Source: Annona cherimola (taxonomy: Eukaryota; Streptophyta; Magnoliopsida; Magnoliales; Annonaceae). From it: DNA of 64,000 bases. This document shows, one piece after another, positions 47,205 through 59,700 of this stretch. Location of the stretch: assembly GCA_030490835.1 (NCBI GenBank), contig CM059972.1, forward strand, positions 58,881,563 through 58,945,562, given 5' to 3'. Below the pieces are notes generated by a model. It was not told where the DNA came from. It saw only the letters and a program-made list of their open reading frames with translations, and made no database searches. Both the position numbers and the translations under genes were made by a program. Every line of letters starts with the position of its first letter. Within the stretch, counting starts at the first letter, position 1.

Positions 47205-50200
47205 ATTGCAAATATGTCAAGAAATGCATTCTTCTTGGTAACCAAGATTGTTACATCTTGTGTACAGTATTTTTCTATTACTTCAAATCTTTTCTTCTTT
47301 TTTTTAGTTTCTTTAACACTAGACCTGACATTTAATTTCCTAAGTCCTTAAAGAAAGTAATATCTAAAAGAAAAAGAATGTGAATATTTATCTAATAATG
47401 AATAATCTTTATTGCAATGACTTGCCCACCGCTAGCTGCACTATTTTGGATTAGTGTTTTACTTGGAGGTTGGACATAGAGAGGGTTTTGGTGAATTTGG
47501 ATCAGAGTAAAGGAGCACAAGAAACAAGAAATTTTTTTGGCTTACTCACTTCTAATAGAGAGAACTTCTCATATCGACACTCCCCTTTTCCATGAAGAGT
47601 TCTCATATTTATAGGAAAGAAAGGAAACTTTATAATTGTAGCTAATACTATGTGACACACTATTAATTAAAGTGCATCGAGAAAAGATAAAGTAAGGTAA
47701 GATAAGATTCAAATAGGTGTCTATAGACCATTTGCCTGTTCCGATTACACATATCCTTTATAGTACTGTTTATGATAAGGAATCTTCTTTTATCTATCGA
47801 CAGCATAACTTCTTGACATATGTATATGCCTTTCGAATTTTTTAACGGGTATCCATGTGCTTAATTTTCACTCCGATATCCATATCTCGAAAAGCATCAA
47901 TTATGGCTGTTAGGTCTTGATGTACCCGTATTCACGATTATTTGCCATTGTCTTGTTCCTACTAATGGATAATTGATTGGATTTTCCTTGTGTTCTACAA
48001 ATACTTCTAGGTCAGTTATAAGCGATATTGAGGCCTTCTGTGTTTGTAATTGCTATTTTTGGGATAATGATCAGTATATTTCTTCTGGTGAATTTTAATA
48101 AATTATCGTCCGAGATTCCTTAGAACACTTGAATCATGAAGTAGATAATCTTACTACATGCGAGCCCATGCTTTTCTTTAGACAAGAATTGCTAGTTTGA
48201 ACTCCATCATCTTTGTCTTGATGGAAGGTTTCCTCCTTCTCCATCATTCATAATTCAAAGTTGAAAATTTGGATATTTTTCTTCCTTATCTTGATTCCAA
48301 ATGGGTGTAGAGACTATCAATGCGGTGAATAATCTCTTTCCATATCCTATTAACATGAGTACATATCTAACTTCTTCAGAAAGTTGATTTATTTTTTCTT
48401 GATTCTAGCGGTCTATGCATATGTAGTCAATCATTCCATTTTCTAATGGAATCTTAAAGGCCATTTCATCGAACAATTTCTTAGTAATCCTAATAGTTGG
48501 GAATTCTTGTTCTTTGATCATAAAAGGTTTCCAAATTGCATTTTCTTGAATTATCATTTGTTCAATTGTTAACTTCACCACTAGGTTAACACATCTAACT
48601 TGTTCTTTTGGTGATTTCACTTAGATCTTCTATTTAGAATAGATCGTTTCAAGTTTATTTTGTAGATCAATAACTTGAGATTCCATTTCTTGGGATTCCT
48701 TCTCAAGTTTTTCCACATAGGCTCCTAGACCCATGACTACTACATATGCTTGATAAATAAAATTCTTTACTTCCATTATAAGCATATGTTAAGCTGGTGA
48801 AGATCATATCATGCATCTCTTTAGAATTCGATCTTAAATTTAGGTCTACAAAGTGATGTACATCCTTCTGATTGAGTTTACAATTTTATATCTTTCTTTC
48901 AAAACTTCAACCCAAGAATATCTTCTTTAGGTTTTTTGGTTCTCGGGATCTTGTTTTTTTTCTAGTATTTATCTATTTTTCCTTTACTTTGGAGTTGATC
49001 TTTCTAGGATCTTTCCTTATGATACGTGAACTAGTTTCTTTTGCTTTTCGAAGACGGTCTAATACTTCCTACTTTGTTTCCGTCTTAGCCTTCTTTTGTG
49101 GGTTTTGCGGGCATTGGCTTGCATAGTGACCTTCTTGCAAATCCAATAAATCAAAAACTCCTTTTCTTCTTTGTTTGGAGAACGTTCTTTTTTTGCTTTT
49201 GCTAAGATATTCTCCATCTTTGCCATGATCTTTTTGTATTTCTTATCCTTTAGGCAGATTTTCCTTGTATGCCCTTAGATCTTACATGACTAGTAGAATG
49301 CTAATGAACCTTACATAATCTTGTATGCCCTTAGAGTATTGCAAAGACTTCTTTATCATGAATTGTCAATTCAATTCTATTTTTGAAAGCTCCGCTCCAA
49401 TATCTACAACTTTCTTTTTTTCTTAAAGATTTTTTTCATTTTGATTTCAAAACACATCCCCAATAGAAATCAAAAACATCAACTTTTAGGATTAACAAAT
49501 CTCCTTTCTTTGGTAGTTGTAATGGTGGGAGATTGTTTTCTATCGATTTTATCTTTTTTACCAATTATGTTTCTTCCATAATCAAAGTCCATTTATTGCC
49601 ACTTAAGAGTTTTTCATACAGAGGTTTGATAAACTTTGCCAGACTTTTTATAAAGTGTCTCACATAATCAAGGACTCCTAAAAACCTTTTCGAAGTTGTT
49701 TCCAATTCTCGATTTTGTCTGGAAAAATAGTCACTTTTTCTACAATATGTGGTTGTAGCTATTCTCTATTTTCCTCAATTTTCAATCCTAGAAAATTTAT
49801 TTTTTTTACATCCATACTATCTTTTTTTCGAATAGTATTATGTCTTCTTTTACAAAGATTTCTGTAACGTTGGTAACATGCTCTAAATGCTCTTCTTCTG
49901 TCTTACTAAAGACTAAGGCATCATTTATATATATTGCGATAAAATCATGCAATTCTTTGAATATATAGCTCATTCTTCTTTGAAAAATTCCTGGAGCATT
50001 TTTAATTCTAGTGATAAATTAATCATTCATACACGCATTGTAGACATGAGAATGTTGTTAGTTTTATACTATTGGGATACATCCAAATTTGCCAATCAAC
50101 AAATTTGAGGTCAAACTGTGAGTAGATATTTGGATCTTTCTTTCTAATCCAATTTCTCAACACCTCTTTATTAGGGAGATTATACCCATCATCCTTAGTG

Positions 50201-51071
50201 GCTTTATTTAATTCTCTACAGTCTATAATCATTTTTGCTTTGTCTCTTACTTGCTCAGCATGGTTTAGGACCATAAATTTTTCACTTCAATGTTATTATT
50301 GTGTCTTTTTAACCCTAGCCTTTCTAACTCCAATATTTTACTTTCAAGTTCCTTAATCAATAGTAGAGTATACTTTATGGTTTTATTCCTTCTGATTGTT
50401 TCTGAATTTTTTAGTTTAATGATAGCTTCAATTTTACATTTATTTGAAAGTTTCTAAGGATTATTACTGAAATTTTCTTTAAGCCTATCTTTTATATTTT
50501 CTAAAGATAACTTAGGGTTTCAAATACCTGATTTACTTCTAATCGATCCCTATTTGCCTTTTTCTAATTAAATAAAAAAGGACATCTGATGTAGTAAAAA
50601 ATGCACATTCTCATTTTTTCAATTTCTTTTTCATCTTTGTTGGAATATGAGGATTTTCTACTTTTATTTATAAAATAGAATCCGCTATCTCGATAAGAAT
50701 TCTTTGTCCACCTATTAAAACATGATTTATTTCTTGAACAAAGACCAATTTCTATATGATTTTTAAAAACACATTTCCAAGAATAAGATCTTCTACTAAC
50801 GTTTCCACACATAACAATACTGCTATGTTAAACTTTTTTCATTGAATCTGTTGAATGTCAATTAGGGATTTCTGCATCTTTAGAGGCTTCCTCTAATCTA
50901 AGAGATATACTTCTTGATATTTGATGAAGAATTTTTGAATCATGCCTTTCTTCATTTTTATGACAAATTTTCCTCCTACTTGTCTTATATTCTTAGATGA
51001 TAGTATTTTTTGATTCGTTATTGGATCTTAAAAAACTCATGCTTTTGGCCATGATAATTGGTTGGGATGAA

Positions 51072-51108
51072 AGAGAACTAATTAAACGCATGACCCCGCC
51101 AACTGCAG
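51072..51108. other. 37-bp spacer at the centre of the viral inverted duplication
   Basis: The left arm ends ...GGTTGGGATGAA at 51071 and the right arm starts TTCATCCCAAAC at 51109. These arm ends are reverse complements, and homology runs outward from here. Confidence 0.85.
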
Positions 51109-51840
51109 TTCATCCCAAACAATTATCCTGGCCAAAAACATGGATTTTTCAAGATCCAATGACCAATCAAAAAATATTATCATCCGAAAATATAAGACAA
51201 ATAGGTGGAAAACTTGTCATAAAAGATGAGAAAAGGCATGATCTGGAAAGTCCTCATCAGATATCAAGAAGTGCATCTCTTAGATTAGAGGAAGCCTTTA
51301 AAGAAGCAAAAATTCCTAATAAACATTCAACAAATTCAAGAAAGATTCTTGGATGGCAAAAAGTAGATGCACCCGCCTACGAAGGTGAGGATAAAAAATT
51401 AAATATGTTAACTATAAAAGGGAAATTACAAAGCTTAAAAGTGTTACAAAAATTTTCAATTACCATGAAAATAAAAGTTAACATATATGAAAAAACTAGA
51501 ATTGCTCTTATAGACATAGGAGCAAGCTTTTGTCGTGCAAAAGAAAAGAATTATTACCATAAATGAATGGAAAGAAGAAGTAACTCTAAAAATTGGTTTA
51601 GTAGATGAGTCCAAAGCGAACATAAAACATGTTGCAGAAAATGTTCCCATTAACATCAATAAAAAAAGTTTTAACATAGCAGTATTATTATGTGCAGAAA
51701 CATTAACAAAAGATCTTATGTTTGGAAATGCATTTTTCAAACATCGAACGAAAAATAGGTCTTTTATTCAAGAAATAAGTTATATCTTAATAGAAAAACA
51801 CAAAATTCCTATTGAGATATCAAATTCCATTTTACAATAG
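51109..51840 (+). pseudogene. Viral N-terminal segment and aspartic protease, frameshifted
   Basis: An open frame from 50997 to 51566 crosses the centre of the palindrome. From 51109 on it is a charged linker followed by the protease active-site strand IALIDIGAS; family members have D-S/T-G-A, so the central residue is changed. A shift at about 51530 moves the rest into the frame 51535-51840, which carries LTKDLMFGNAFF and ends in a stop. The protease would cut the viral polyprotein. The left arm lacks the active-site part. Confidence 0.65.
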
Positions 51841-52099
51841 AAAACCCTCGTATTCCAACAAAGATACAAACAAATTGAAAAAAAATGAGATTATGTATTT
51901 TCTTACTACATCACATATCCTTTTTTATTTGATTAGAGAAAAAAGAGATTGATTTAAAATAAATCAGGTATCCAAAAATCCTACGTTATTTTTTGAAAAT
52001 ATAAAATAGGTTTAAAGAAAATTTCAATGATAATCCTCAAAAACTTTCAAATAAATGTAAAATTGAGGCTATTATTGAATTAAAAAAATTTTAAAAATA

Positions 52100-53370
52100 A
52101 TTATAAGGAGTAAAACCATAAAGTATACCCCTATAATGATTGAGAAATTTGGCAGGCAAATACCAGAGTTAGAAAGGCTAGGGTTTATAAGACCCAATAA
52201 TAGTCAACAATGGAGTGCAACATTTATTGTCTTAAACCATACTGAGTAAGTAAGAGGCGAAATAAGAATGGTTATAGAATATACGAAACTAAATAAATCA
52301 ACTAAGGATGGTGGGTATAATCCTTCTAATCAAGAGGTATTGAGAAATTGGATTAGAAAAAAAAGATCCAAAGATCTACTCAAAGTTTGACCTCAAATTT
52401 GGTAATTGGCAAATTTGGATGCATCCCAACAACATAGAAATGATAGCAATTTCAAGTCCACAAGGTTTGTATGAATGGTTATTTATGCTATTAGGATTAA
52501 AAAATGCTCCGGGAAATTTTCAAAGAGGAATGGACAATGCATTTAAAGAATTGAATAATTTTATCATAGTATATATAGATGATTGTTTTAATCTTTAGTA
52601 AGACAGAAGAAGAACATCAAGAACATCTTATAAAGTTGCAGAAATCTTTGTAAAAGATGTCATTATACTATAAGAAAGAAAGATATTATGAGGGTAAAAT
52701 TTCCTAGGATTGAAAATTGAGGGAAATAGAGAACAACTACAACCACATATTGTAAAAAAGCTACTATTTTTTCAGACAAAATTAATAATTAGAAACAACT
52801 TCAAAGGTTTTTAGGAGTCCTTAATTATGCCAGACTATTTATAAAAGACCTGGCAAAGTTTACCATTTAAAAACTTCTCAAGTCCAAATAAATGGACTTT
52901 GACTATGGAAGATACAAAATTGGTAAAAAAGATAAAATTGACAACAAAGAATCCTCCGCCATTACAATTATCAGAGAAAGGAGATTTCTTAATCCTAGAC
53001 ATTAATGCTTCAATTTCTATTGGGGATGCATTTTGAAATCAAAACAAGAAAAATCTTCAAAAAAAGAAGAAATTTATGGATATTAGAGTGGAGCCTTTAA
53101 AAAATCAAAATTGAATTGGCCATTTCATGAAAAAGAAGTCTTCGCAGTACTCCAAGCAGTCGAAACCAATGAATTATTTGTTGCATTGCAAGAATTTTTA
53201 GTTTGAACTGAATTAGCATATGTAAAATACTTCAGAGAATTACAGCTAAAGGATGTCAGCCAAGCTAAACTAATTAGATGGAAATTGAATTAAAAATTAT
53301 ATATTCGAAGTAGAGCAGATAAAAAAACTCTTCAAATGTAACTGTTGATTCGCTAACAAGAGAACTTGCA
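52100..53370 (+). pseudogene. Viral reverse transcriptase and RNase H, decayed
   Basis: From about 52110 the frame gives the RT fingers, and after a shift the palm. The catalytic YIDD is intact as codons near 52570 (IVYIDD). Thumb text (LQRFLGVLNYA-type) follows at about 52795 and the RNase H start near 52985. Near 53345 VDSLTRELAKI is the usual RNase H end of caulimovirids. In life the enzyme copies the pregenomic RNA into DNA in the cytoplasm. At least ten stops or shifts. Confidence 0.75.
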
Positions 53371-53375
53371 AAAAT

Positions 53376-53930
53376 TTGTCTTCTTACAGGTACTTGTTAA
53401 TGGTGTCATCTTCATCAGCAATCTGCTACTCATGTAAGATTCAAGGGCATACAAGTAAAAACTATCCACAGGACCATAAATACAAAAAGATTATGACAGA
53501 GATGGAGAAAATATTAGCAAAAGCAAAAGAAGAATTTTCTTCAAACAAAGAAGAAAGGAAGCCTTTGATTTACTAGATTTGCAAAGAAGAAGGTCACTAT
53601 GTAAGCTAATACTCACAAAAGCCACAAAAGAAGGCTAAGAGGGTAACAAAGCAGGAATCATTAAATATTTTTTCGAAAAGCAAAGAAATTGGTCGATATG
53701 AGCAAACCATAAGGGATGGTCCTAGAAAGCTCAAATCAAGACATTCCTCAGGTTGAAATTTTGGAAGAAGGATATAAAATTAAAATCTCAATTAGAAAAT
53801 ATCTACATCACTTTGTAGACCTAGACTTAAGATCATAGTCTCACGAGATGTTTCAGATGATGTTCATCAGTTTGACATATATTTACAATGGAAGTAAAGA
53901 ATTTTATCATCAAGCACATGTAGTAGCCAT
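53376..53930 (+). pseudogene. Zinc-knuckle and coiled-coil region after RNase H
   Basis: It reads ICYSCKIQGHTSKNYP, in which the last zinc cysteine became Tyr, then a 40-residue charged helix and a second finger, ICKEEGHYVS, also damaged. Text such as FISLTYIYNGSKEF follows near 53860 and is cut by the copia insertion, continuing at 59184 with SLGAFVEKLEK. In most caulimovirids the zinc knuckle sits in the capsid part before the protease. Here it lies after RNase H in both arms. Confidence 0.6.
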
Positions 53931-55648
53931 TGTTGGTCCCGAGTTAATGGCTATTACCCAAGAGGGGAGGGGTGAATTGGGTATTTAAAATTTTTCAACT
54001 TAAACAGAAACTTTACCCCAGATTAATCTAGTCCCCTTTATGAAGAAACAAAATGGAAAGCAATATAGTGTAGAGAGTAGAAATAAAAATCAACAAGCAA
54101 GGTTTTTATAGTGGTTCGGGCAACCTCTTTACTCCACTCTTTCAAGCTCACACCTCTTGTAACTTGGGTTCCACTATTGTATTTCATAAATACAACTAGA
54201 GCCACTGCTCTCTTCTAGATTCCAGCTTTAGGGGGCATCAACAATACACAGCACAAGTAGGTGACGAGTTCCACTCCAATCACACACTACTTTGCTTACA
54301 CTCGATCTTAGTTACCCAAACTAAATCAAGTTTAATACAACAAGAAATAACAAAAGAAAGTTTCTACACGTTACTGTTGTGTAGAGGCAGATTTGGCGTA
54401 GAGAAGAACTTGTAACGTAGGCTTAATGATTCAGGAAGCAGCTCTTGGCAGTTTGGAAGCAAAGTTCTTCTTCTATATAATGGCTTGATCACTTAATGCT
54501 CTTGAAGATGGGAGTTATGCACATTCAATGATTTCTCAGCTACCCTCCTCGTTCATATTGAATGTCTTATATAATTTGCAAGGGAATCTGAACGTTTGGA
54601 AGTAGGTGGCGCGCATTTAATGCCCCAACGTTCGAAAATTTTTCGACCGTTGCGACCCAAGTTGCAGGCGGAGTCGACTTCGGGTGCGACTTCTCCAAGT
54701 CGCAGATGGAGTCGACTTCGGGTGCGACTTCTGCTCTCCGTAATTTCTTCAAGTTCCAATCTGGGTCGACTTGGTCCTCTACTTGACCCAAGTCGCAGGT
54801 GAAGTCAACTTCGGGTGCGACTTCACTTCTTCAGCTTGTTAGTTGAACTTGAAGTTCTTTGTAATGCCTTGCTTTCTTGAATTTCTTCATATTTGGTTAT
54901 TTTTCCCTTGATTATATCTTTTGCAACTCAGTATAATCATCCCAGCTTGATGTCCTTTTAGCTCCGTGACTTGCAAACTTTGAATCCTTGAAATCTTGAA
55001 TATATGCATGAATAAGTTCAATATATATTTTGATTAGAATGGTTGAATTCATGCATCTTGCTTGCTTTGGACTTGGATTAGTCTTCATACGTTCCAAGTC
55101 GAATATCTAAGTCGACTTGCTCTTCAACTTGACTCAAGTCTACCTTGAAATTAATCCTCAACTTGACTTCTGAAGTTTCTGCCCTGTCCGATTGAAGTCG
55201 ATGCTGGAGTCGAATTGGTCTGCGACTTCACCCAAGTCACATGCGAAGTCGACTTGGGATGCGACTTCGGCAGCTCTCGTTCTTGTTTTCAACTCTGGAC
55301 GAAAAACGACGCCTCCAAGTCGCTACTGGAGTCGACTTGGTCTGCGACTTCACCTCAAGTCGCAAGCGGAGTTGACTTGGGATGCGACTTCGGCACCTCT
55401 CATTCTTGATTTCAACTCTGGAAGGAAATGACGTCTTGAAGTCGCTGCTGGAGTCGACTTGGGGATCGACTTGGCCTAAGTCGATGCCTGAGTTGACTTG
55501 GAAATCGACTTGACTTGCCATGCTTCATATTCTAAAATTTTATAACCTTTAATCATTTCCACAAACATGTTAGTAACCAAAACTTACTCAAATTGATTTG
55601 TTAATCATCAAAACATAGACTTGGCTTATTTTTCATATGTTTCCAACA
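53931..55648 (-). repeat. 3' LTR of the pol-only copia element
   Basis: Plus-strand ends are TGTTGGTCCCGAG and TTTCCAACA. It carries two clusters of AAGTCGACTT palindromic units (54660-54830 and 55100-55515). The start shares AAGAGGGGAGGGGTGAATTG with the 1853 and 5617 LTRs. Confidence 0.92.
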
Positions 55649-55661
55649 ATCTCCCCTTTTT
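55649..55661 (-). promoter_or_regulatory. Polypurine tract of the pol-only element
   Basis: The minus strand reads AAAAAGGGGAGAT directly before the TGTTGG of the LTR. Confidence 0.85.
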
Positions 55662-55989
55662 GATGATTGACAAAACCGATTTGAGTGTATACCTTTCAAT
55701 GTCTTTAAAACATACTATTTGTGCATTTTGAAGTTTAACATGCATATTTTACTTCCAATAAATCACAAGTTAAAAACATAATATTAATAGACATATTTTA
55801 CTTTCAATACATCACAAAAACATTCATACACATATTTAAGACGGAGACTCAAATCCCGATCTCTTCTCCCCCTTGTTGTCAATTGATCAAAAAATAGAGA
55901 TGGAGAGGGTTAATCCTTTGAGAATGGCGGGGTTGCTCCCCCTGAACCTGTGCTCCCCATCAGCTTGTGCTTATCTAAGTTAATTCAAG

Positions 55990-58900
55990 CATTCCCATAT
56001 CATTCCTAATTTTATAAAATGGTTCTTTTGCTAGAGGTTTTGTAAAAATATCTGCAATTTGATCTTCTGTTTTTTACATATTCCAAGCATATGTCATGAT
56101 TTTCTACATGTTCTCTAATAAAATGATGTCTAAGGTCTATATGCTTGGTCCTATAATGCAAAATTAGATTTTTAGTTAAACATATTGCACTTGTGTTATC
56201 ACATCTAATAGGTATATCTCTAAAATTCATTCCATAGTCCCTAAGTTGTTGTTTCATCCAAAGCAATTGGGCACAACAGCTCCCGGCGGCAATGTATTCC
56301 GCGGTGGATAGAGCAACACTAGTTTATTTTCTTGAAAACCATGAAACCAACGTATTCCCAAGAAACTGACATGTTCCATTAGTACTTTTTCTATCTACCT
56401 TGTAGCCGGCAAAATCTGCATCCGAGTAGCCGATTAGATCAAAATCAGAGCCCTTTGAATACCAAAGTCCTATGTTGGTAGTATCTACTAAATATCTGAA
56501 AATTCTTTTTACAGCTACCAAGTGTGATTATTTTAGACATGATTGAAATCTAGAGCACATACACACATTAAACAATATATCAGGCCTAGAAGCAGTTAAA
56601 TATAATAAAGAGCCTATCATGCTTCTATATAACTTTAAATCAATTGGTTTGCCTTTCTCATCTTTGTCAATTTTAATTGTTGAGCTCATAGGCGTGTTTG
56701 CCCCTTTGCTATTTTCCATGCCAAACTTCTTTAACATTTCCTTGATGTACTTGGACTGGTTTATGAAGATCCCTTCACTTGATTGTTTAATTTGTAATCC
56801 AAGGAAGAAATTCAACCTCCCATCAAACTCATCTCAAATTCTTTCTGCATAAGCTCAGAAAATTCTTGACAAAGAATCTCATTAGTAGCACCAAAAATAA
56901 TGTCATCAACATAAATTTGAATAATCAAGATATCTTTTTCTTTGTACTTGATAAACAAAGTAGTGTCTACCTTTCCCTTTTGGAAGTCATGATCAATCAA
57001 AAATTTGCTTAATCTCTCATACCAAGCTCTTGGGGCTTGTTTTAATCCATACAATGCTTTGGTTAATTTGTATACAAATTTAGATTGATCTTTTTCCTCA
57101 AATCCAGGTGGTTGTTCAACATACACCTCTTCATTTATATAACCATTCAGAAATGCACTTTTAACATCCATTTGAAAAAATTTAAAGTTCATGTGAGATG
57201 CAAAAGCTAGTAAGATACGAATGACTTCTAATCTAGCAACCGGAGCATAGGATTCCTCAAAGTCTATTCCCTCTTCTTGTGAGTATCCCTTTGCCACAAG
57301 TCTAGCTTTGTTTCTCACCACAAGTCCACTTTCATCTAATTTGTTCCTAAAGACCCATTTTGTGCCAATGACAATGCAATCTTTTGGTCTTGGAACAAGA
57401 TGCCAAACTTGGTTTCTTTCAAATTGATTTAATTCCTCTTGCATTGCTATGATCCAGTTTTCATCAGCAAGGGCTTGGTCTATAGTGGATGGTTCAATTT
57501 TGGATACAAAGGCGTATTATCCACAAATATTTGATTTTGACCTTCTAGTCTTTACACCTTCATAGACATTCCCTATAACTTGTTCAATTGGATGGGCATT
57601 TTTGAACTTTAAATCAGTTGAAGGTTTATAGGAATTATTACCTTCACTTACCCTTTCCTCCATGGATTCTTCTTACTTCTCCATATGCAATTTTTCAAGG
57701 CTACTTGTTATCTCATCTGCATCACTTAAATCATCTTTTCTTTTGAAGCATGGATTAGATTCATCAAAAACAACATGTATCGACTCTTCTACAACTTAGT
57801 TCCTTTTATTGAAGACTCTATATGCTTTGCTATTTGATGAGTAGAAGGTTTATAGGAATTATTACCTTCACTTACCCTTTCCTCCATGGATTCTTCTTAC
57901 TTCTCCATATGCAATTTTTCAAGGCTACTTGTTATCTCATCTGCATCACTTAAATCATCTTTTCTTTTGAAGCATGGATTAGATTCATCAAAAACAACAT
58001 GTATCGACTCTTCTACAACTTGGTTCCTTTTATTGAAGACTCTATATGCTTTGCTATTTGATGAGTAATCAAGGAATATTGCCTCATCACTCTTAGCATC
58101 CAGTTTTTCTAAGTTGGTTTTTCCATTATTCATAACATAGCATGTGCATCCAAAAGCATGAAAATATGAAATATTTGGTTTTCTACCTTTCCATAGCTCA
58201 TATGGGGTCTTTTTCAAGATTGCTCTAATGGTAACTCGGTTCAACACATGACAAGCTGTACTTACAGCTTCACCCCAAAATTTCTTGGATAATTTACTCT
58301 CATTTAGCATTGTTCTAGCCATCTCTTGTATGATTCTATTTTTCTTTTCAACCACTCCATTTTGTTGTGGAGTTCTTGGTGCAGAAAATGTGTGGTGGAT
58401 TCCTTTTTCATTGCATAATTCTATGAATCGCTTATTTTCAAACTCACCACCATGATCACTTCTAATGGTTATAATAGTACTTTGTTTTTCATTTTACACC
58501 AAATTTACAGAGGTTGCAAACATAGAGAAGGCTTCATCTTTGCTAGCTAAGAAAATTACCCATGTGAATCTTGAAAAATCGTCAACTATTACAAACACAT
58601 ATTTCTTTTTACCAATGGTTAAAATGTCGGATGACCCATATAGATCCATGTGTAACAATTCAAGTGGCCTAGTGGTGGAAATCTCCTTTTTGGTAGAGAA
58701 AGGCATTTTGGGTTGTTTTGACAATTGACATGCCTTACAAATTTTATCTTTGTCATATTTCAATTTGGGCAATCCTTCTACCAAACTCTTCTTCCATAGG
58801 GTCTTTATATTTGTCATGTTTATATGCCCAAGCCTCTTATGCCAAACCTATGGATCATTGTCAATGACCATTAGACATTGACCATCTAGTTCATCAAGTG

Positions 58901-59013
58901 AAATCAAATATACATTTTCATGTCTTTTTCCACTAAACATGATATGTTCTCCATCAAATACATTACATATATATGATTCAAACACAACCTTGTATCCTTT
59001 GTTACATAATTGG
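55990..59013 (-). pseudogene. pol: copia integrase, RT and RNase H (5' part missing)
   Basis: From 59013 downward the minus strand gives the integrase finger (VWHKRLGH then CKACQLSK), LLHMDLYGSS with the first catalytic Asp, IRSDHGGEFENK, and QQNGVVEKKN with the Glu. RT (57444-56812) has [35 protein letters not shown] and [10 protein letters not shown]. RNase H has YSDADFAGYKVDRKS and KTKHIDLRHHFIR-like text at 56266-56012. Breaks lie near 58494, 57670, 56815, 56528, 56324 and 56050. The open stretches are long, so decay is fairly recent. Confidence 0.92.
57621..58068 (-). repeat. 224-bp tandem duplication inside pol
   Basis: 57621-57844 is repeated at 57845-58068 almost without difference; ACTTAGTTCC in the first copy is ACTTGGTTCC in the second. 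Each unit holds the end of integrase with KRKDDLSDADEITSSLEKLH. It is a late event. Confidence 0.9.
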
Positions 59014-59183
59014 AGTCGATGCCTGAGTCGACTTGGAAATCGACTTGACTTTTCATACTTCATATTCTTCAATTTTATAACCTTTAATCATTTCCACAAA
59101 CATGTTAGTAACCAAAACTTACTCAAATTGATTTGTTAATCATCAAAACATAGACTTTGCTTATTTTCCACATGTTTCCAATA
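59014..59183 (-). repeat. Truncated 5' LTR of the pol-only element
   Basis: It matches the last 170 bp of 53931-55648 (GTCGATGCCTGAG... to TTTCCAATA). It joins directly to integrase coding sequence at 59013, so one deletion removed the rest of the LTR, the primer site, gag and protease. Confidence 0.9.
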
Positions 59184-59188
59184 GCCAT

Positions 59189-59700
59189 GAGTCTAGGAGC
59201 CTTTGTGGAAAAACTTGAGAAGTAATCCCAAGAAATAGAATCTCAAGTTATTGACCTACAAGATAAACTTGAAAGATCTATTCCAAATAGAAGATCTTGA
59301 GTGAAATCACTAAAGAACAGTTGATCTAGAGATGAAGGTACCAACTAAACAAATGATAATCTAAGAAAATATAATTTGAGAATCTTTTGTGATCAAAGAA
59401 CAAAGATTCCCAACAATTAGGATTACCAAGAAATTGTTTAATGAAATAGACATTAGGACTCCATTAGAAAATGGAATGATTGACTACATATGCATAGATC
59501 GCCAAAATCAGAAAAAAAAAAATCAACTTCTTGAGGAAGTTAGATATGTACTGATGTTAATGAGATACGGAAAGAGATTCATTACTACATTGATAGTCTC
59601 TACACCTATTTGGAATCAACGAAAGAAAGAAAGCTATTAAATCTTTCAACTTTGGATTATGAATGATAAAGAAGGAAAAACATTCCATCAAGACAAAGAT
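59189..59700 (+). pseudogene. Viral relic, coiled coil and conserved segment of unknown role
   Basis: It continues the frame cut at 53930: SLGAFVEKLEK, stop, QEIESQVIDLQDKLERSI, then RFPTIRITKKLFNEIDI and ENGMIDYICIDRQNQ (59389-59640). The left arm has the same text at 48620-48405. The two copies share the segment with few changes, which shows it was protein before the duplication. I cannot name the domain; it could be part of a capsid, transactivator or movement protein. Confidence 0.5.

Larger units (their letters stand above)
44361..51071 (-). pseudogene. Endogenous caulimovirid-like relic, left arm of an inverted duplication
   Basis: Read on the minus strand from 51071 outwards, it follows the right arm (51109 on) nearly base by base for about 4 kb once the solo LTR is removed. 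It holds an RT segment (50274-50023, with DDGYNLPNKEVL) typical of plant pararetroviruses. The catalytic motif is changed from YIDD to YIND near 49935. A zinc-knuckle end (GHYASQCPQ, near 49110), a coiled-coil region and a TATAAATATGAG promoter-like site (47604-47613) follow. Relative to the right arm it lacks about 320 bp containing the protease active site and much of RNase H. Many stops; not replication-competent. Confidence 0.78.
53926..59188 (-). mobile_element. Pol-only Sirevirus-like Ty1-copia element, GCCAT target duplication
   Basis: The element is 53931-59183, flanked by GCCAT (53926-53930 and 59184-59188). A 1718 bp 3' LTR (53931-55648) is complete. The 5' LTR is reduced to 170 bp (59014-59183). 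Between them pol runs on the minus strand from late protease/integrase to RNase H. Gag, protease and the primer site were lost with the rest of the 5' LTR. LTR ends (TGTTGG/CCAACA), polypurine tract and GTCGACTT repeats relate it to the gag-only element at 1853. It interrupts the viral right arm. Confidence 0.92.

Noticed and set aside
50997..51108. Start of the 189-codon frame before the right viral arm
   Set aside because: The first 37 codons lie in the left arm and spacer of the palindrome, so the ATG at 50997 is not the true start of the viral protein.
54553..55521. Open frames of 60-94 codons in the copia LTR
   Set aside because: They follow the GTCGACTT repeat units, repeat the same peptide words and lie in a non-coding LTR.
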